From Isoetes taiwanensis (taxonomy: Eukaryota > Streptophyta > Lycopodiopsida > Isoetales > Isoetaceae), in the NCBI GenBank assembly GCA_021234155.1, contig JAJEKV010000063.1, positions 8,264,095 through 8,328,094 on the forward strand: DNA of 64,000 nucleotides, written 5' to 3'. The translations under genes were made by a program, and so were the position numbers. The notes under the pieces were generated by a model, which saw only the letters and a list, made by a program, of their open reading frames with translations, made no database searches and was not told the origin of the DNA. Shown piece after piece: positions 1 to 8,540 of the stretch. Position 1 is the first letter of the stretch. Every line of letters begins with the position of its first letter.

Positions 1-49
1 TTCTCGCCCTCTCTCACTTGCCCATCCACGCAAGGGAACAAAAATCTCG

Positions 50-1740
50 CTAGCGAAGAAAAGTACCACGCTGGTAAGGAAAGATGAAGCCATGCCCTCG
101 GGCCCTGTCAAACACCCACTCCTCCTCTGTGAGCTCTGCCCAATCCTCTGTCGAGGGGGGGTATGGCGTGACAAGTCCATGCATGCTCATATGATGCTCA
201 ATGTCACCTGGATCTGCATGCATCTCTGCCTCTGCCTCCACCCTACCCTACCCCCGCCCCACCTCGGCCCCTCCTTTTGCCTTCCTCCTGGCCTTGCCCC
301 TGCCCCCCCGCCTACTACCCCTATCATCATGTCGAGACAAAGAACCCCTTGACTCGATCTGACGGGACGCAGCAATCCGGCGATGTGTCTCATGAAATGC
401 GGTCTGAAGAGAAATTGTATCATCGTGAGGGTGACTGGAAGATGGTATAGATGCAACCACATCTAGCAGATTGAGAGTATCACTAGAAACGATGACATCT
501 GGTGATGAAAGCTAGCAAGCATGTCTCCAATGGTATCTCTCAACATAGTGGCCATCTCGCCAAATATCAATCTAGGGATAGTGCACCAAGGGAGGATGCG
601 ATATCTGGGTATGCCAACGAGGCAAAAGGGTGTGTAATGCAAGGAGACAATGGTGTAGAAGAGCTAAAGGACATGGAAGATGTGGATGCTGGAGGGACTG
701 GAATGTCACACATAAGACTGGATAGTGCATGGGCGGATGAACTAGCTAAGGTGGTTGTGGAAGGTGGAGGGACATACGATGACATAGGAAGGGATGGTGG
801 TCTGGAAGGAAAGCGAGGAAGGGAGGCGCGACTAAGGGTGAACGATAAGATCGAAGGACGGGAACATGAACCTGCTAGGGAGGCCATGGAAGGTGGAGGG
901 ACATGTGAAGACGTGGCATAAGGTGGTGGTCTAAGAGGAAAGTCAAGAAGGGAGGTGGTACGAAGTGTGAATGGTAGAATGGGAATATGGGAAGTGGGCA
1001 ATGAAGGGGCCTCGACCTCAATGGATAGTATCCCAATGTAGAGGTCTACATCAACGGATGGAGGTGGGACAATGGAGGTGCAAGTGGCAGAGGGATGTGT
1101 CTCAAACCCTATCCCTACATGTAATGCAAGATCCACTGTGGCTCCCATATCAATCCCACCAAGTCACCTACTGCACTGACTGCTGCTCCAACTACTACTC
1201 CATCCCTTCCATGTACATCCTCACCCTGCACTGCATGTCTCTCATCTGAAGCCTCTCCCTCCTCTGCATCCATATGGCCATCGCGGGCCAAAAGCCTACT
1301 CTGTGTCTCACAAAAACGGGCCTCTGCGTCTTCGTCTCGTATCTGCATCAGAGTCTGAATACGATCTGCTATCCACTGTGCCCCCCCTGTGGGTATCTCT
1401 AAGCTAACTCTTGAGGAGAGTACACCCTCATGTACCTCTCCCACTCGGCCACCACCTGTCTCTGCAGTCTCGCCCTGTAATGAGTATCCTGCTGGCCGAC
1501 AAGAAACTCTGGCCTAGCACACCTCGCCTGTCCGCGAGCTCAGCTCATCTCCCTCTCTCTCTCCCGTATGGCCTCATCCTCAAGATCAACTGGCCGTGTC
1601 CTGCGCGCGCCTGGCCGTCGAGCAATCCAAGGTACCTCAGAATGTTTGTTCTTCTGGTGCTTCTGTGCACCATTCAACAACAAGCCCATATAACCCTCCA
1701 CGGTCGAGGGTGTGTGAACAACCCTTGTAAACACAAAACC
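50..1740 (-). other. GC-richer unrecognised region, possibly decayed coding sequence
   Basis: This stretch is visibly richer in G and C than the rest of the window. Several open frames overlap here on both strands. On the minus strand, pieces at 50-241, 1115-1444 and 1540-1734 have mixed, acidic and arginine-rich composition that looks more like real protein than the proline/serine-rich frames beside them. No family, catalytic motif or start context could be recognised. It could be a decayed transposon gene or an old gag-like region. Confidence 0.25.
757..980. repeat. Imperfect 130-bp tandem duplication
   Basis: A block starting at 757 (GGAAGGTGGAGGGACAT, then a GGTGGTCT segment and AAGAAGGGAGG-like segments) recurs from 887 with a period of about 130 bp and moderate divergence. 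It accounts for the repetitive look of the open frames on both strands in this region. Confidence 0.6.
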
Positions 1741-1891
1741 ACCTATCCTCTAATCTAGGTGGCAACCCAGGGATGGTTGTCAACAACCATCTGATCCTCC
1801 AACACCCATGAATCACATCCCTAAACCAATAAACTTGACCCCTAAGTCTATATGCACCCAGAAACTTTACCACTAAAAAGATGCACGTAAC

Positions 1892-1913
1892 AAACCCTAA
1901 AACCCTAACCCTT
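1892..1913 (+). repeat. Short telomere-like CCCTAAA tract
   Basis: AAACCCTAAAACCCTAACCC is a run of about three degenerate plant-telomere units. Such tracts also occur as telo-box motifs near plant promoters, but no gene start can be tied to this one. Confidence 0.4.
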
Positions 1914-2685
1914 AGACTAAGCAATGGATCTAGTTAATCTATATAGAGAGAACTCACCCATCAAGCGCAAAGGTCCTAATCGGTGGTGGCGGCGGTGGCG
2001 GCATCACACCCTCGCCCTCTTCATGTGCGCCCTCCTCATGTATATTATCTAAGGTAAGATGTAAGGAAAAAGAAGCATTAATATTATTGATCACTCTAAC
2101 GAAATTCGCATTTCTATGATCACCACATCAATGCATAAAACTATTTCTTTCTATTATGCATCCGTTTTAATGAATTTTAATGTTCCTTAATAGTCCCGAA
2201 CATGGTACAATAGCACGTACATAGCACACAATAACGCACAATAAAAAGAAATTGAAACAAAATGCACTAATTGTTAAAACAAAATCATACGAAACCCTAT
2301 TCATTTGGGATTAAAAAAAATACTATAGCAAGGCATATCAACTTGTCTTATTCACAAAATTCCAAGAACATAGGAATTCTTTTACAATATAACCTTGGGG
2401 AGGTTTCTCCAAAAAGTTCCTAAACGCAAAACAAATTCAATCGCATTCCAATTCAAACCAGTATCGAAAGTTTTGAGAATTTTATAAAAATTCATTATTA
2501 AAAAGGAGTAGTACAGAGAGCTCTTTTGCCAAGAAAAGCTTGTGAGAATACATATCTCAATGCAAACTATGTTTTGAAGAAATAATACTGAGCCAGCTTC
2601 CTGATATCAAAGTTGAGAATCTCCTTGTGTAGGCTTACCTGACATCACGTTATTTGTGGCAAATATATAATTCTTCGATTCTTCT
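1914..2685. other. No recognisable feature
   Basis: AT-rich sequence without a convincing open frame, repeat array or RNA gene. Confidence 0.5.
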
Positions 2686-3511
2686 TTGTCAATTTTCCAT
2701 GCGATCCGAAATCTTGTGCTGGAATCTTTGGAATGGAAACCTCCCCTTCCGCTTGGGTTCAGATTTCCCCTTCCGCTGGGCTTCAAATTTCCGCTGGTTC
2801 AAGAGTTAAACGTGCCAAAATTTGCAAATTTAGATATGCAAAATTTAGATCTGAAAAAATATTTAGAAGAAATCCCTAGTCCATTTGCTCAGGTAATAAC
2901 CATAGATATCATGCTACAGATAGGCAAAGCCATGTCCTATCTATATAAGGAAGGGATTATTCATAGAAATCTTGCTTTATCAAATATGAAAGCGGATGTG
3001 TACTCGTACTCGTTTGGGATTATATGTGCAGAGATTCTGACTGGTAAAAAATTAGAATTCAAAATTGCAGTACGGGGTAAAAAGCTTGATCTACCAGCAT
3101 CCAGATGCCCCAAAGATCTTCAGGATCTGATTCACCGCTGTTGCCAAAGGATGCCTAATAAGCGACCAAATTTCTCGAAAATCTGCCAGGAATTGTGTAA
3201 AGTTAAAAGGGATATTTATTCTAAACCTCCTATCTATGCTAATATTGCAAGCAGCAAGCATGCTCAATCCAAAATCTGTCCTCGATCAGCATGCTCCTGG
3301 GAAATTTGACATTGAAGCAGGCACAAAAGATGGAGTGTATCAAAATTTTGAAGTGAATCAAACTGACAGTCCGAGCATGACAGTAAAGAGGAAAAGAGGG
3401 GACAGACACTCGCAGCCTGTAGCTTTTAAATTGTATGCTTGTAGGTATGCAGATGAAGTGTTATTAGGTTTAGTAGGGTCTAAGGAATTAGCAGCATGTA
3501 TAAAAGCATGA
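2686..3511 (+). pseudogene. Protein kinase domain fragment, catalytically dead
   Basis: The frame from 2686 to 3309 encodes the back half of a eukaryotic protein kinase domain. Residues 73-100 give an alpha-E helix and a catalytic loop written HRNLALSN, where active kinases have HRDLKxxN, so the catalytic Asp is Asn. The sequence then jumps directly to KADVYSYSFGIICAEILTG, the DVYSFG segment after the activation loop. The metal-binding DFG and the APE segment, about 40 residues, are therefore missing. A C-lobe with RCCQRMPNKRPNFSKICQEL follows. The N-lobe with its glycine loop and lysine is absent; the upstream part holds a small in-frame repeat around residues 21-38. The frame breaks near 3300 and another frame continues to 3511. 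It ends 24 bp before an LTR element. The D-to-N change, the deletion and the frame break indicate a pseudogene. Confidence 0.75.
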
Positions 3512-3534
3512 AATTACTACCTTCTTCTGGTCAA

Positions 3535-3539
3535 ACATG
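3535..3539 (+). repeat. 5-bp target site duplication, left copy
   Basis: ACATG lies immediately before the left LTR. The same pentamer follows the right LTR at 7616-7620, as expected for integrase-mediated insertion. Confidence 0.75.
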
Positions 3540-3723
3540 TGTTGGGATATGACAACAAGATGACAGACAGTTTACTACCCGTTGAGAGTAGATAGATTTT
3601 GTTGGAGCATTTAGTAGTTGTTCCTAACTTTAAGGGACCCGTCTATTTGCATTTCGTTTTGACAATGAATAGATGCTCTCGTTTTCTTTGTGTCTAGTGC
3701 TTTGCAACTCTCGCTTCTCAATA
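3540..3723 (+). repeat. Left LTR
   Basis: Begins TGTTGGGATATGAC and ends CTTCTCAATA, abutting the primer site. It matches 7433-7615 almost throughout. Ending the LTR at the TA of CAATA, rather than at CTCA, is chosen because only that end gives matching 5-bp target duplications. Confidence 0.85.
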
Positions 3724-3735
3724 TGGTATCAGAGC
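3724..3735 (+). promoter_or_regulatory. Primer binding site (tRNA-iMet)
   Basis: TGGTATCAGAGC, complementary to the 3' end of plant initiator-methionine tRNA, sits directly after the left LTR. Confidence 0.85.
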
Positions 3736-3755
3736 GTGTTGGTCCTTGAGAGAAC

Positions 3756-4367
3756 TTGGAGTATCAAAAGGGAGGAAAGCGGAGGTCAGTAGTGACCTTG
3801 AAATGTCTACATGGCCTGAAAGTTCGTTCACGAGATAGATCAAAAGATATGCAGAACAAACCTACGATGGTCTCCAAGATGAGAGTTTTCTGGAAAACAA
3901 TCTGGAATATGCTTTGGGTTGCAATAAGAAAATGGAATGATGCAAGTTCACAGGATCTTGCGAAAGAGATGCCAGCAACGTTGCCGAAGATTACACTGAT
4001 AGCAGTAGGGAATCTATCGGAGAAGCTGGTGACAGTAAGGTACCTAAGGGTGAAGCTTGATGACAAGATGCAAGCAAGAGACCTAACGATGAAGGTGCCG
4101 GTAGTGCCAAGTTGCAAAAATATGCTCGAGTCTTTAGGTACAGAGGACAATATATTTCTTGCTAAGAGCTGCAAGAAGTATACCAGAGGAAGGGCTTTTG
4201 CAAGCGAGGTTGAAATGGCACTTAGTTATCTAATACTTGCTAGCATGCGAGCACTTACCACCTGTAAAGAAGGATTAGAGGCTTTGAGTCCCATATCCTA
4301 TGTGTGGATGGGTGTGCTACACCAAGCAAAAGAGGTGAAAAGACTGAGTAGCAGTAACCAGATCTAG
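3756..4367 (+). CDS. Unrecognised ORF inside the LTR element, 5' part
   Basis: A basic 203-residue frame just after the primer site, where gag would normally start. It shows no gag zinc knuckle and no recognised family. Its first codon in the translation is not ATG, so its start is uncertain. It may be the remnant of a gag or of captured sequence. Confidence 0.3.
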   Translation: MEYQKGGKRRSVVTLKCLHGLKVRSRDRSKDMQNKPTMVSKMRVFWKTIWNMLWVAIRKWNDASSQDLAKEMPATLPKITLIAVGNLSEKLVTVRYLRVKLDDKMQARDLTMKVPVVPSCKNMLESLGTEDNIFLAKSCKKYTRGRAFASEVEMALSYLILASMRALTTCKEGLEALSPISYVWMGVLHQAKEVKRLSSSNQI

Positions 4368-4938
4368 CTTGTGATGAGCTTGCAAAGCTTCAGAGAGGCT
4401 GCCAGAAACTTGGTTATGATGCTAAAAAGATAGGTCTTATGGCCAGAGAGTAAATATGTCATTTTCAAATGCATATTGTGGAGCATTGAGTGGTCACGAG
4501 GAGACACTGGAGATATGGCATGGAGGCTCTGGATGTTTGTAGCAAGGCAAGCTGCAGGAACCGGAAAAGATCCCATGAAGAGGTCGATGGCACCAAGGAA
4601 ACAAGAGGGATATGATTTGTTTGGAGGCCAAGGTTGGAGGGTACTGGCAAGCCTGTATCATGCATGAATTCGGCTTCAACCTGTGGCAAAGATATAGATG
4701 CGAGAATTTCTAATGGGAATACTGCCATGAGGAGGAGGAGTATTAAAGGCAATTCTAGTTATGCAGTTAGTGCAAAGAGAATTATTTCACCAGATGCAAG
4801 GAGAGGACGTGGCAGGAATCAAATAGATGTGGAGGACTGGCAGATGAATTGAACTCTGAGCCCTCAAGTTCCATGGATATGGAGAAATCATGAAAGAAGT
4901 CAAGCTTGTGGAGATAAGATAGCCCCTTCACATGGGTT

Positions 4939-5817
4939 GTGATTGGGCTCGTTTGTTTCTGTGGCCCATGCATGTTCAGTTCATTAAATGGAATGGGGGA
5001 AGGTGGTGAAGTCAGTCATTCTTTCAGTAACAATGCAAACACAACAGTATATATTGCTTTTACAATCTGTGGAGTTCATGAAGGTGGAATGCCAGTTGTT
5101 GAGCGTGGTAGAGAATTCCAACTGTTTGGTCTTACACGAAATTCACACAGTTTTTTTTATGATATGGAATTTGGCTTAGCTTGCCTGCACGAGCTTGAAG
5201 AAGTGGTAGAAGATTGTCTTTTATGTTTGGCGTTCAATATTGTGAGGAAAAACTTCAACAAGGACAGCTTCATGGTAGAAAGATTATCTCAGAGTTTGTC
5301 TAGTGTAGAGGCAATTCTCAAATTAGGCTTGGAGCAAGTGAACAACATCAGCTCAAAATCTCAGAAGCTAGTAGTTCTACTCTCTCACCAATATACACAG
5401 ATCAGTCTTTCCTTTGATGGGTTAGAAAGGCGTAACCGTTTTGTGGCAGAGGGTCTTAGAAAATGTTTCAATAATTTGTTGTTGGATCTTCACTTATACT
5501 TATTGAAAAAGCATAACACATATGCATCTGGCAATCCTATTGAGGAGAATGAGTTTGAGTCAGAAACATGGATTTCAAGGAGCGATAAAACAGTCCAATT
5601 TGAGGAACCATACACTGGGAATGAAGGACCTACAGATGAGGTAAATGCTAAAACAGACAAAAAGACTCTGGATGTTTCAGCCAAAAGTGCTCGTGCAAAT
5701 CTTTCGTTAGAATTATCAAAAGCAAAAGTAGTGATGAAGGCTAGTTCCATGTTACCAGTACAAACTACTTCTACTACAAACTACTTCTACTGGGCAAGCT
5801 ATCAGGAAAAGCTCTAG
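4939..5817 (+). CDS. Unrecognised 292-residue ORF inside the LTR element (cargo candidate)
   Basis: This is the longest frame of the element interior. Residues about 80-195 look like a helical globular domain, with spaced leucines and motifs such as EDCLLCLAFNIV and KSQKLVVLLSHQYTQISLSF. The tail from about residue 200 is acidic and Ser/Thr-rich. It resembles no Copia or Gypsy domain. The balanced composition and its sense orientation suggest captured host coding sequence or an element-specific protein. The family is unknown to me. Confidence 0.35.
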   Translation: MIGLVCFCGPCMFSSLNGMGEGGEVSHSFSNNANTTVYIAFTICGVHEGGMPVVERGREFQLFGLTRNSHSFFYDMEFGLACLHELEEVVEDCLLCLAFNIVRKNFNKDSFMVERLSQSLSSVEAILKLGLEQVNNISSKSQKLVVLLSHQYTQISLSFDGLERRNRFVAEGLRKCFNNLLLDLHLYLLKKHNTYASGNPIEENEFESETWISRSDKTVQFEEPYTGNEGPTDEVNAKTDKKTLDVSAKSARANLSLELSKAKVVMKASSMLPVQTTSTTNYFYWASYQEKL

Positions 5818-5863
5818 GGTAATTCTGAGACGATGGTGAAGATTTTAATGGGGAATCACCTTA

Positions 5864-6601
5864 TTGGCTGGATGGAAATCCTGTTTCACAGATGCAACCA
5901 CAAGCACAAAGCTTTGTAATGCTCTTGAGAGCTTTGGGGACGCACCTCATGAAGTTTGTAGTAGCATTTGGTCAGAATGTGTAGATCGGATCTTGATCAT
6001 CAGTGTTCATGATCATGATTCTGCTTTGAATCAGTTTGAGATGCCAGAACCTACAAAGGATTCATCATATGGTAGTCTCAAGTCTTCTGGGCATGAAACA
6101 AATAGAAAGGAAGCGCAATCTTACTTGGAAAACATTGTAGTTGTGAGTGGAGGAACGGGGATAATTAAGGGGATAATTAAGGTGCCTGGTGAATCATCAG
6201 TTGATCAAGATTCACCTATTTCTTTGAATCTTCTGCCTTCTCCAGTAAGAACAGAAGAAAATACAAGAAGATTGGTGTGTACAAGAAGTACATTATGGGC
6301 AGGTTGTGATGCATCTTTGAAAGTTTGGAACATACAGAAGGCAGTGAACGAGGCTAGTGCAGCTGCATTGGCATCAGTAACTGTGATGTCTACATTGTGC
6401 ACATTCGTAGATGCTGCAAACAAGATTCTGCATAAGGCACATAAAGATGAGAAAATAATAATACGGCCAATGGAGGTGGATGTTCTCAAAGACAGAATGC
6501 CAGAACCTGTTTTATCATGGAACACTCGTGGTCCCATATTCTTAATAACTATAACTTCCTCAATGGTGAGGTCTTACATGGATCTTAGAGCTTCGAGCTA
6601 G
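5864..6601 (+). CDS. Unrecognised ORF inside the LTR element, middle-3' part
   Basis: A 245-residue sense frame in a different phase from the preceding ORF, 46 bp after it. It includes an Ala-rich helical segment (KAVNEASAAALASVTVMS) and no retroelement motif. With its neighbours it suggests one longer coding region broken by indels. Confidence 0.3.
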   Translation: MAGWKSCFTDATTSTKLCNALESFGDAPHEVCSSIWSECVDRILIISVHDHDSALNQFEMPEPTKDSSYGSLKSSGHETNRKEAQSYLENIVVVSGGTGIIKGIIKVPGESSVDQDSPISLNLLPSPVRTEENTRRLVCTRSTLWAGCDASLKVWNIQKAVNEASAAALASVTVMSTLCTFVDAANKILHKAHKDEKIIIRPMEVDVLKDRMPEPVLSWNTRGPIFLITITSSMVRSYMDLRASS

Positions 6602-6623
6602 AGGTACAACAGCAGGCGCAGAT

Positions 6624-7250
6624 GTGGCACCAGCTTACTCCATGCAGGACGGGAGTCATTCCAAGATGTTGTTCAGGATGGACATTGAATCACCTTGGTG
6701 GGGACGTTATAGCCGGATGGCACATTGCAGTGGTGCGGTGAGCGTGGAAGTTTTTGCTCATAATGATTGTAGCAAAGGGTGTTGGAAACACCGTATAACT
6801 GGCTTTAACAGTCCAGAACAGGAGAGTATGCCATTAGTGTTATATTTCAAGATGCACGGGGGAGAAGATAGCAACAGGTACAGGTACAATAGTATCATGC
6901 ATCATGAAATAGAGGAAAAGGAGGACTATAGGCTTAAGATTACAACAGGAGTATTATCTGCTGAGAGAGACCAACAAGGTATTGTTAAACGTGATGGTCC
7001 TCTCCAAGATCCAATGCATTTGGAGCAGCATATAACCAGCATTTGGTGGAAGCAATTTGGTTACAACAGCTTAGGAATTGGCATGCGCATTGAAGTTATC
7101 TGGAGAATTCACGATAAACAGAAGATCGTTCCCACGATAAACAGAAGATCGTTCCTGCTTCATCATGCAAGGGGAGAGTTGGTACTTACTAAGCTTGGTG
7201 CATCATATCTTCTCAAAGACTCTGTTCCATATTCATGTAGGCAGACATAG
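6624..7250 (+). CDS. Unrecognised ORF inside the LTR element, 3' part
   Basis: A 208-residue sense frame. A 23-bp direct duplication at about 7108-7153 (CACGATAAACAGAAGATCGTT repeated with small differences) falls inside it. No family recognised; it ends where the purine-tract repeats begin. Confidence 0.25.
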   Translation: MAPAYSMQDGSHSKMLFRMDIESPWWGRYSRMAHCSGAVSVEVFAHNDCSKGCWKHRITGFNSPEQESMPLVLYFKMHGGEDSNRYRYNSIMHHEIEEKEDYRLKITTGVLSAERDQQGIVKRDGPLQDPMHLEQHITSIWWKQFGYNSLGIGMRIEVIWRIHDKQKIVPTINRRSFLLHHARGELVLTKLGASYLLKDSVPYSCRQT

Positions 7251-7331
7251 AAGTGGAGTTCATTTTGAATTGGTTGAGGGGGAGTGCGTCAGAAGTGGAG
7301 TTCATTTAAATTGGCTAAGGGGGAGTGCGTC
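7249..7331 (+). repeat. Two tandem copies of a 42-bp unit containing purine-tract sequence
   Basis: Two units of 42 and 41 bp, each starting AGAAGTGGAGTTCATTT and ending with a GGGGGAGTGCGTC segment. The second half reproduces the functional polypurine tract plus the first LTR bases (GAGGGGGAGTG), which recurs at 7424-7434 directly before the right LTR. Confidence 0.75.
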
Positions 7332-7432
7332 ACAAAGCTCTCTCATAGAAACTGGTCAAACTTCGTATTGGCAAATGCAGAAAGTTTTGTTGAGTTCCAG
7401 CTTCTTCTAGCAGTCATCTTCTTGAGGGGGAG

Positions 7433-7615
7433 TGTTGGGATATGACAAAAAGATGACTAACGGTTTACTACCCGTTGAGAGTAGATAGATTTTGTGGAGC
7501 ATTTAGTAGTTGTTCCTAACTTTAAGGGACCCGTCTATTTGTATTTCGTTTTGACAATGAATAGATGCTCTCGTTTTCTTTGTGTCTAGTGCTTTGCAAC
7601 TCTCGCTTCTCAATA
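7433..7615 (+). repeat. Right LTR
   Basis: Direct copy of the left LTR with about five substitutions and one single-base deletion by eye. It is preceded by CTTGAGGGGGAG and followed by the second ACATG. Confidence 0.85.
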
Positions 7616-7617
7616 AC

Positions 7618-7845
7618 ATGTCGATAGAAGTGGAACGATCCTTCCTTCGTGAACGGGCATCTAGAGTAGCTTGGTTTCTTGGCATTAAGCTTCAGTTTGT
7701 TCCTCCTTCTAAAGTTCCCGGTTATATGAGTCCTAAGGCTATAACTGCATTGCGAAAGGTTCAACATCGTATTAGAGCCCATGCAATCCAACGCAAGATA
7801 CATGAGGAAGAACGAATTTTTTGCTCAATCCAAGAATTTCTGTAA
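7618..7845 (+). CDS. Small unrecognised ORF next to the right LTR
   Basis: A 75-residue basic frame that opens with the ATG of the target duplication and is rich in Arg, Lys and Glu (for example RKVQHRIRAHAIQRK). It may be the 3' part of sequence that was contiguous with 3500-3539 before the LTR element inserted, because removing the element and one ACATG joins the two flanks. No family recognised, and no proof that it belongs to the kinase fragment. Confidence 0.25.
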   Translation: MSIEVERSFLRERASRVAWFLGIKLQFVPPSKVPGYMSPKAITALRKVQHRIRAHAIQRKIHEEERIFCSIQEFL

Positions 7846-8050
7846 AATTTCAAATGGGCGATTTCTAGCAGCAGCGGCAGATGTCATGAAATCCGAATTC
7901 TATAACCATGAAATCCAGGTTCTATTTCTATGAAATAAATTTCAAATGGGTGATTTCTAGCAACAGCGGCAGATGTCATGAAATCCGGGTTCTATAACCA
8001 TGAAATCCGGGTTCTATTTCTATGAAATCCTGGTTCTATTTCTATAAAAT
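7845..8050 (+). repeat. 92-bp tandem duplication with nested short repeats
   Basis: AAATTTCAAATGGG starts at 7845 and again at 7937. Within the units the phrase CATGAAATCC plus GGTTCTAT is itself repeated several times. No coding potential. Confidence 0.75.
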
Positions 8051-8454
8051 GTATCCACAAAAATTGCTGATAATAGAGTTACAGGTTACAGAAAAATATC
8101 CATGGTTACAGTAGAATACCAAGCTGAAGGGTTTGATCATCACGGTTTCTCTTGCCGCTTGCTTCAGAGCTAGCTTCAGAGCTCTAAATATAAATATCTG
8201 CTATGCAAAAACGCAAAAATTAGATCATCCAACATGCAAAACTCCAAAACCGATTTGCTTACCCCAGTCTTCAATCCTCAGATTCAAGAATCAACGCTTC
8301 GCAAGAGCTTACAGAGCTTACAGAAAACGAACTTGAAAAGCTCCAAATAAAAATTCATGTACGAAATCAGGGGCAGTCTAATTTTGCCGTCGATCTTAAA
8401 TTCTTTGCATTTATAAGGAGTGGATCTCTCCGCTCAAAAAATTCTAATTCAAGT

Positions 8455-8540
8455 GGAAACCTCCCCAATTTTCCCATATGAAAACCTCCCCAAGCTTCGA
8501 TGGAAAGCTGGTTTCCATATGGGAAAATTGGGGAGGTTCC
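8455..8540. repeat. Foldback with 31-bp arms
   Basis: Left arm 8455-8486 (GGAAACCTCCCCAATTTTCC then CATATG) pairs with right arm 8510-8540 (CATATGGGAAAATTGGGGAG) over about 31 bp with few mismatches and a loop of about 23 bp. It could be a tiny foldback transposon or an RNA hairpin. Confidence 0.7.

Larger units (their letters stand above)
3540..7615 (+). mobile_element. Short-LTR non-autonomous retrotransposon (Copia-like signals, no gag-pol)
   Basis: Two direct repeats of about 184 bp bound a 4.08-kb element. The left LTR is followed directly by TGGTATCAGAGC, a primer site for initiator-Met tRNA. The right LTR is preceded by the purine tract TTGAGGGGGAG, the usual Copia context, and ACATG flanks both ends. 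By eye the LTRs differ at about five bases and one indel, so the insertion is fairly recent. The interior has no protease, integrase, reverse transcriptase or RNase H motif. It holds four sense-strand frames (3756-4367, 4939-5817, 5864-6601, 6624-7250) in different phases that together cover most of it. This fits a LARD-like non-autonomous element, perhaps carrying captured gene sequence, mobilised by a Copia polymerase supplied elsewhere. Confidence 0.85.

Noticed and set aside
567-1148. A 193-residue Pro/Ser-rich minus-strand frame
   Set aside because: Low complexity caused by the 130-bp duplication and opposed to other frames; no family.
1892-1913. Interstitial telomere
   Set aside because: Only about three degenerate units; too short to be more than a telo-box-like motif.
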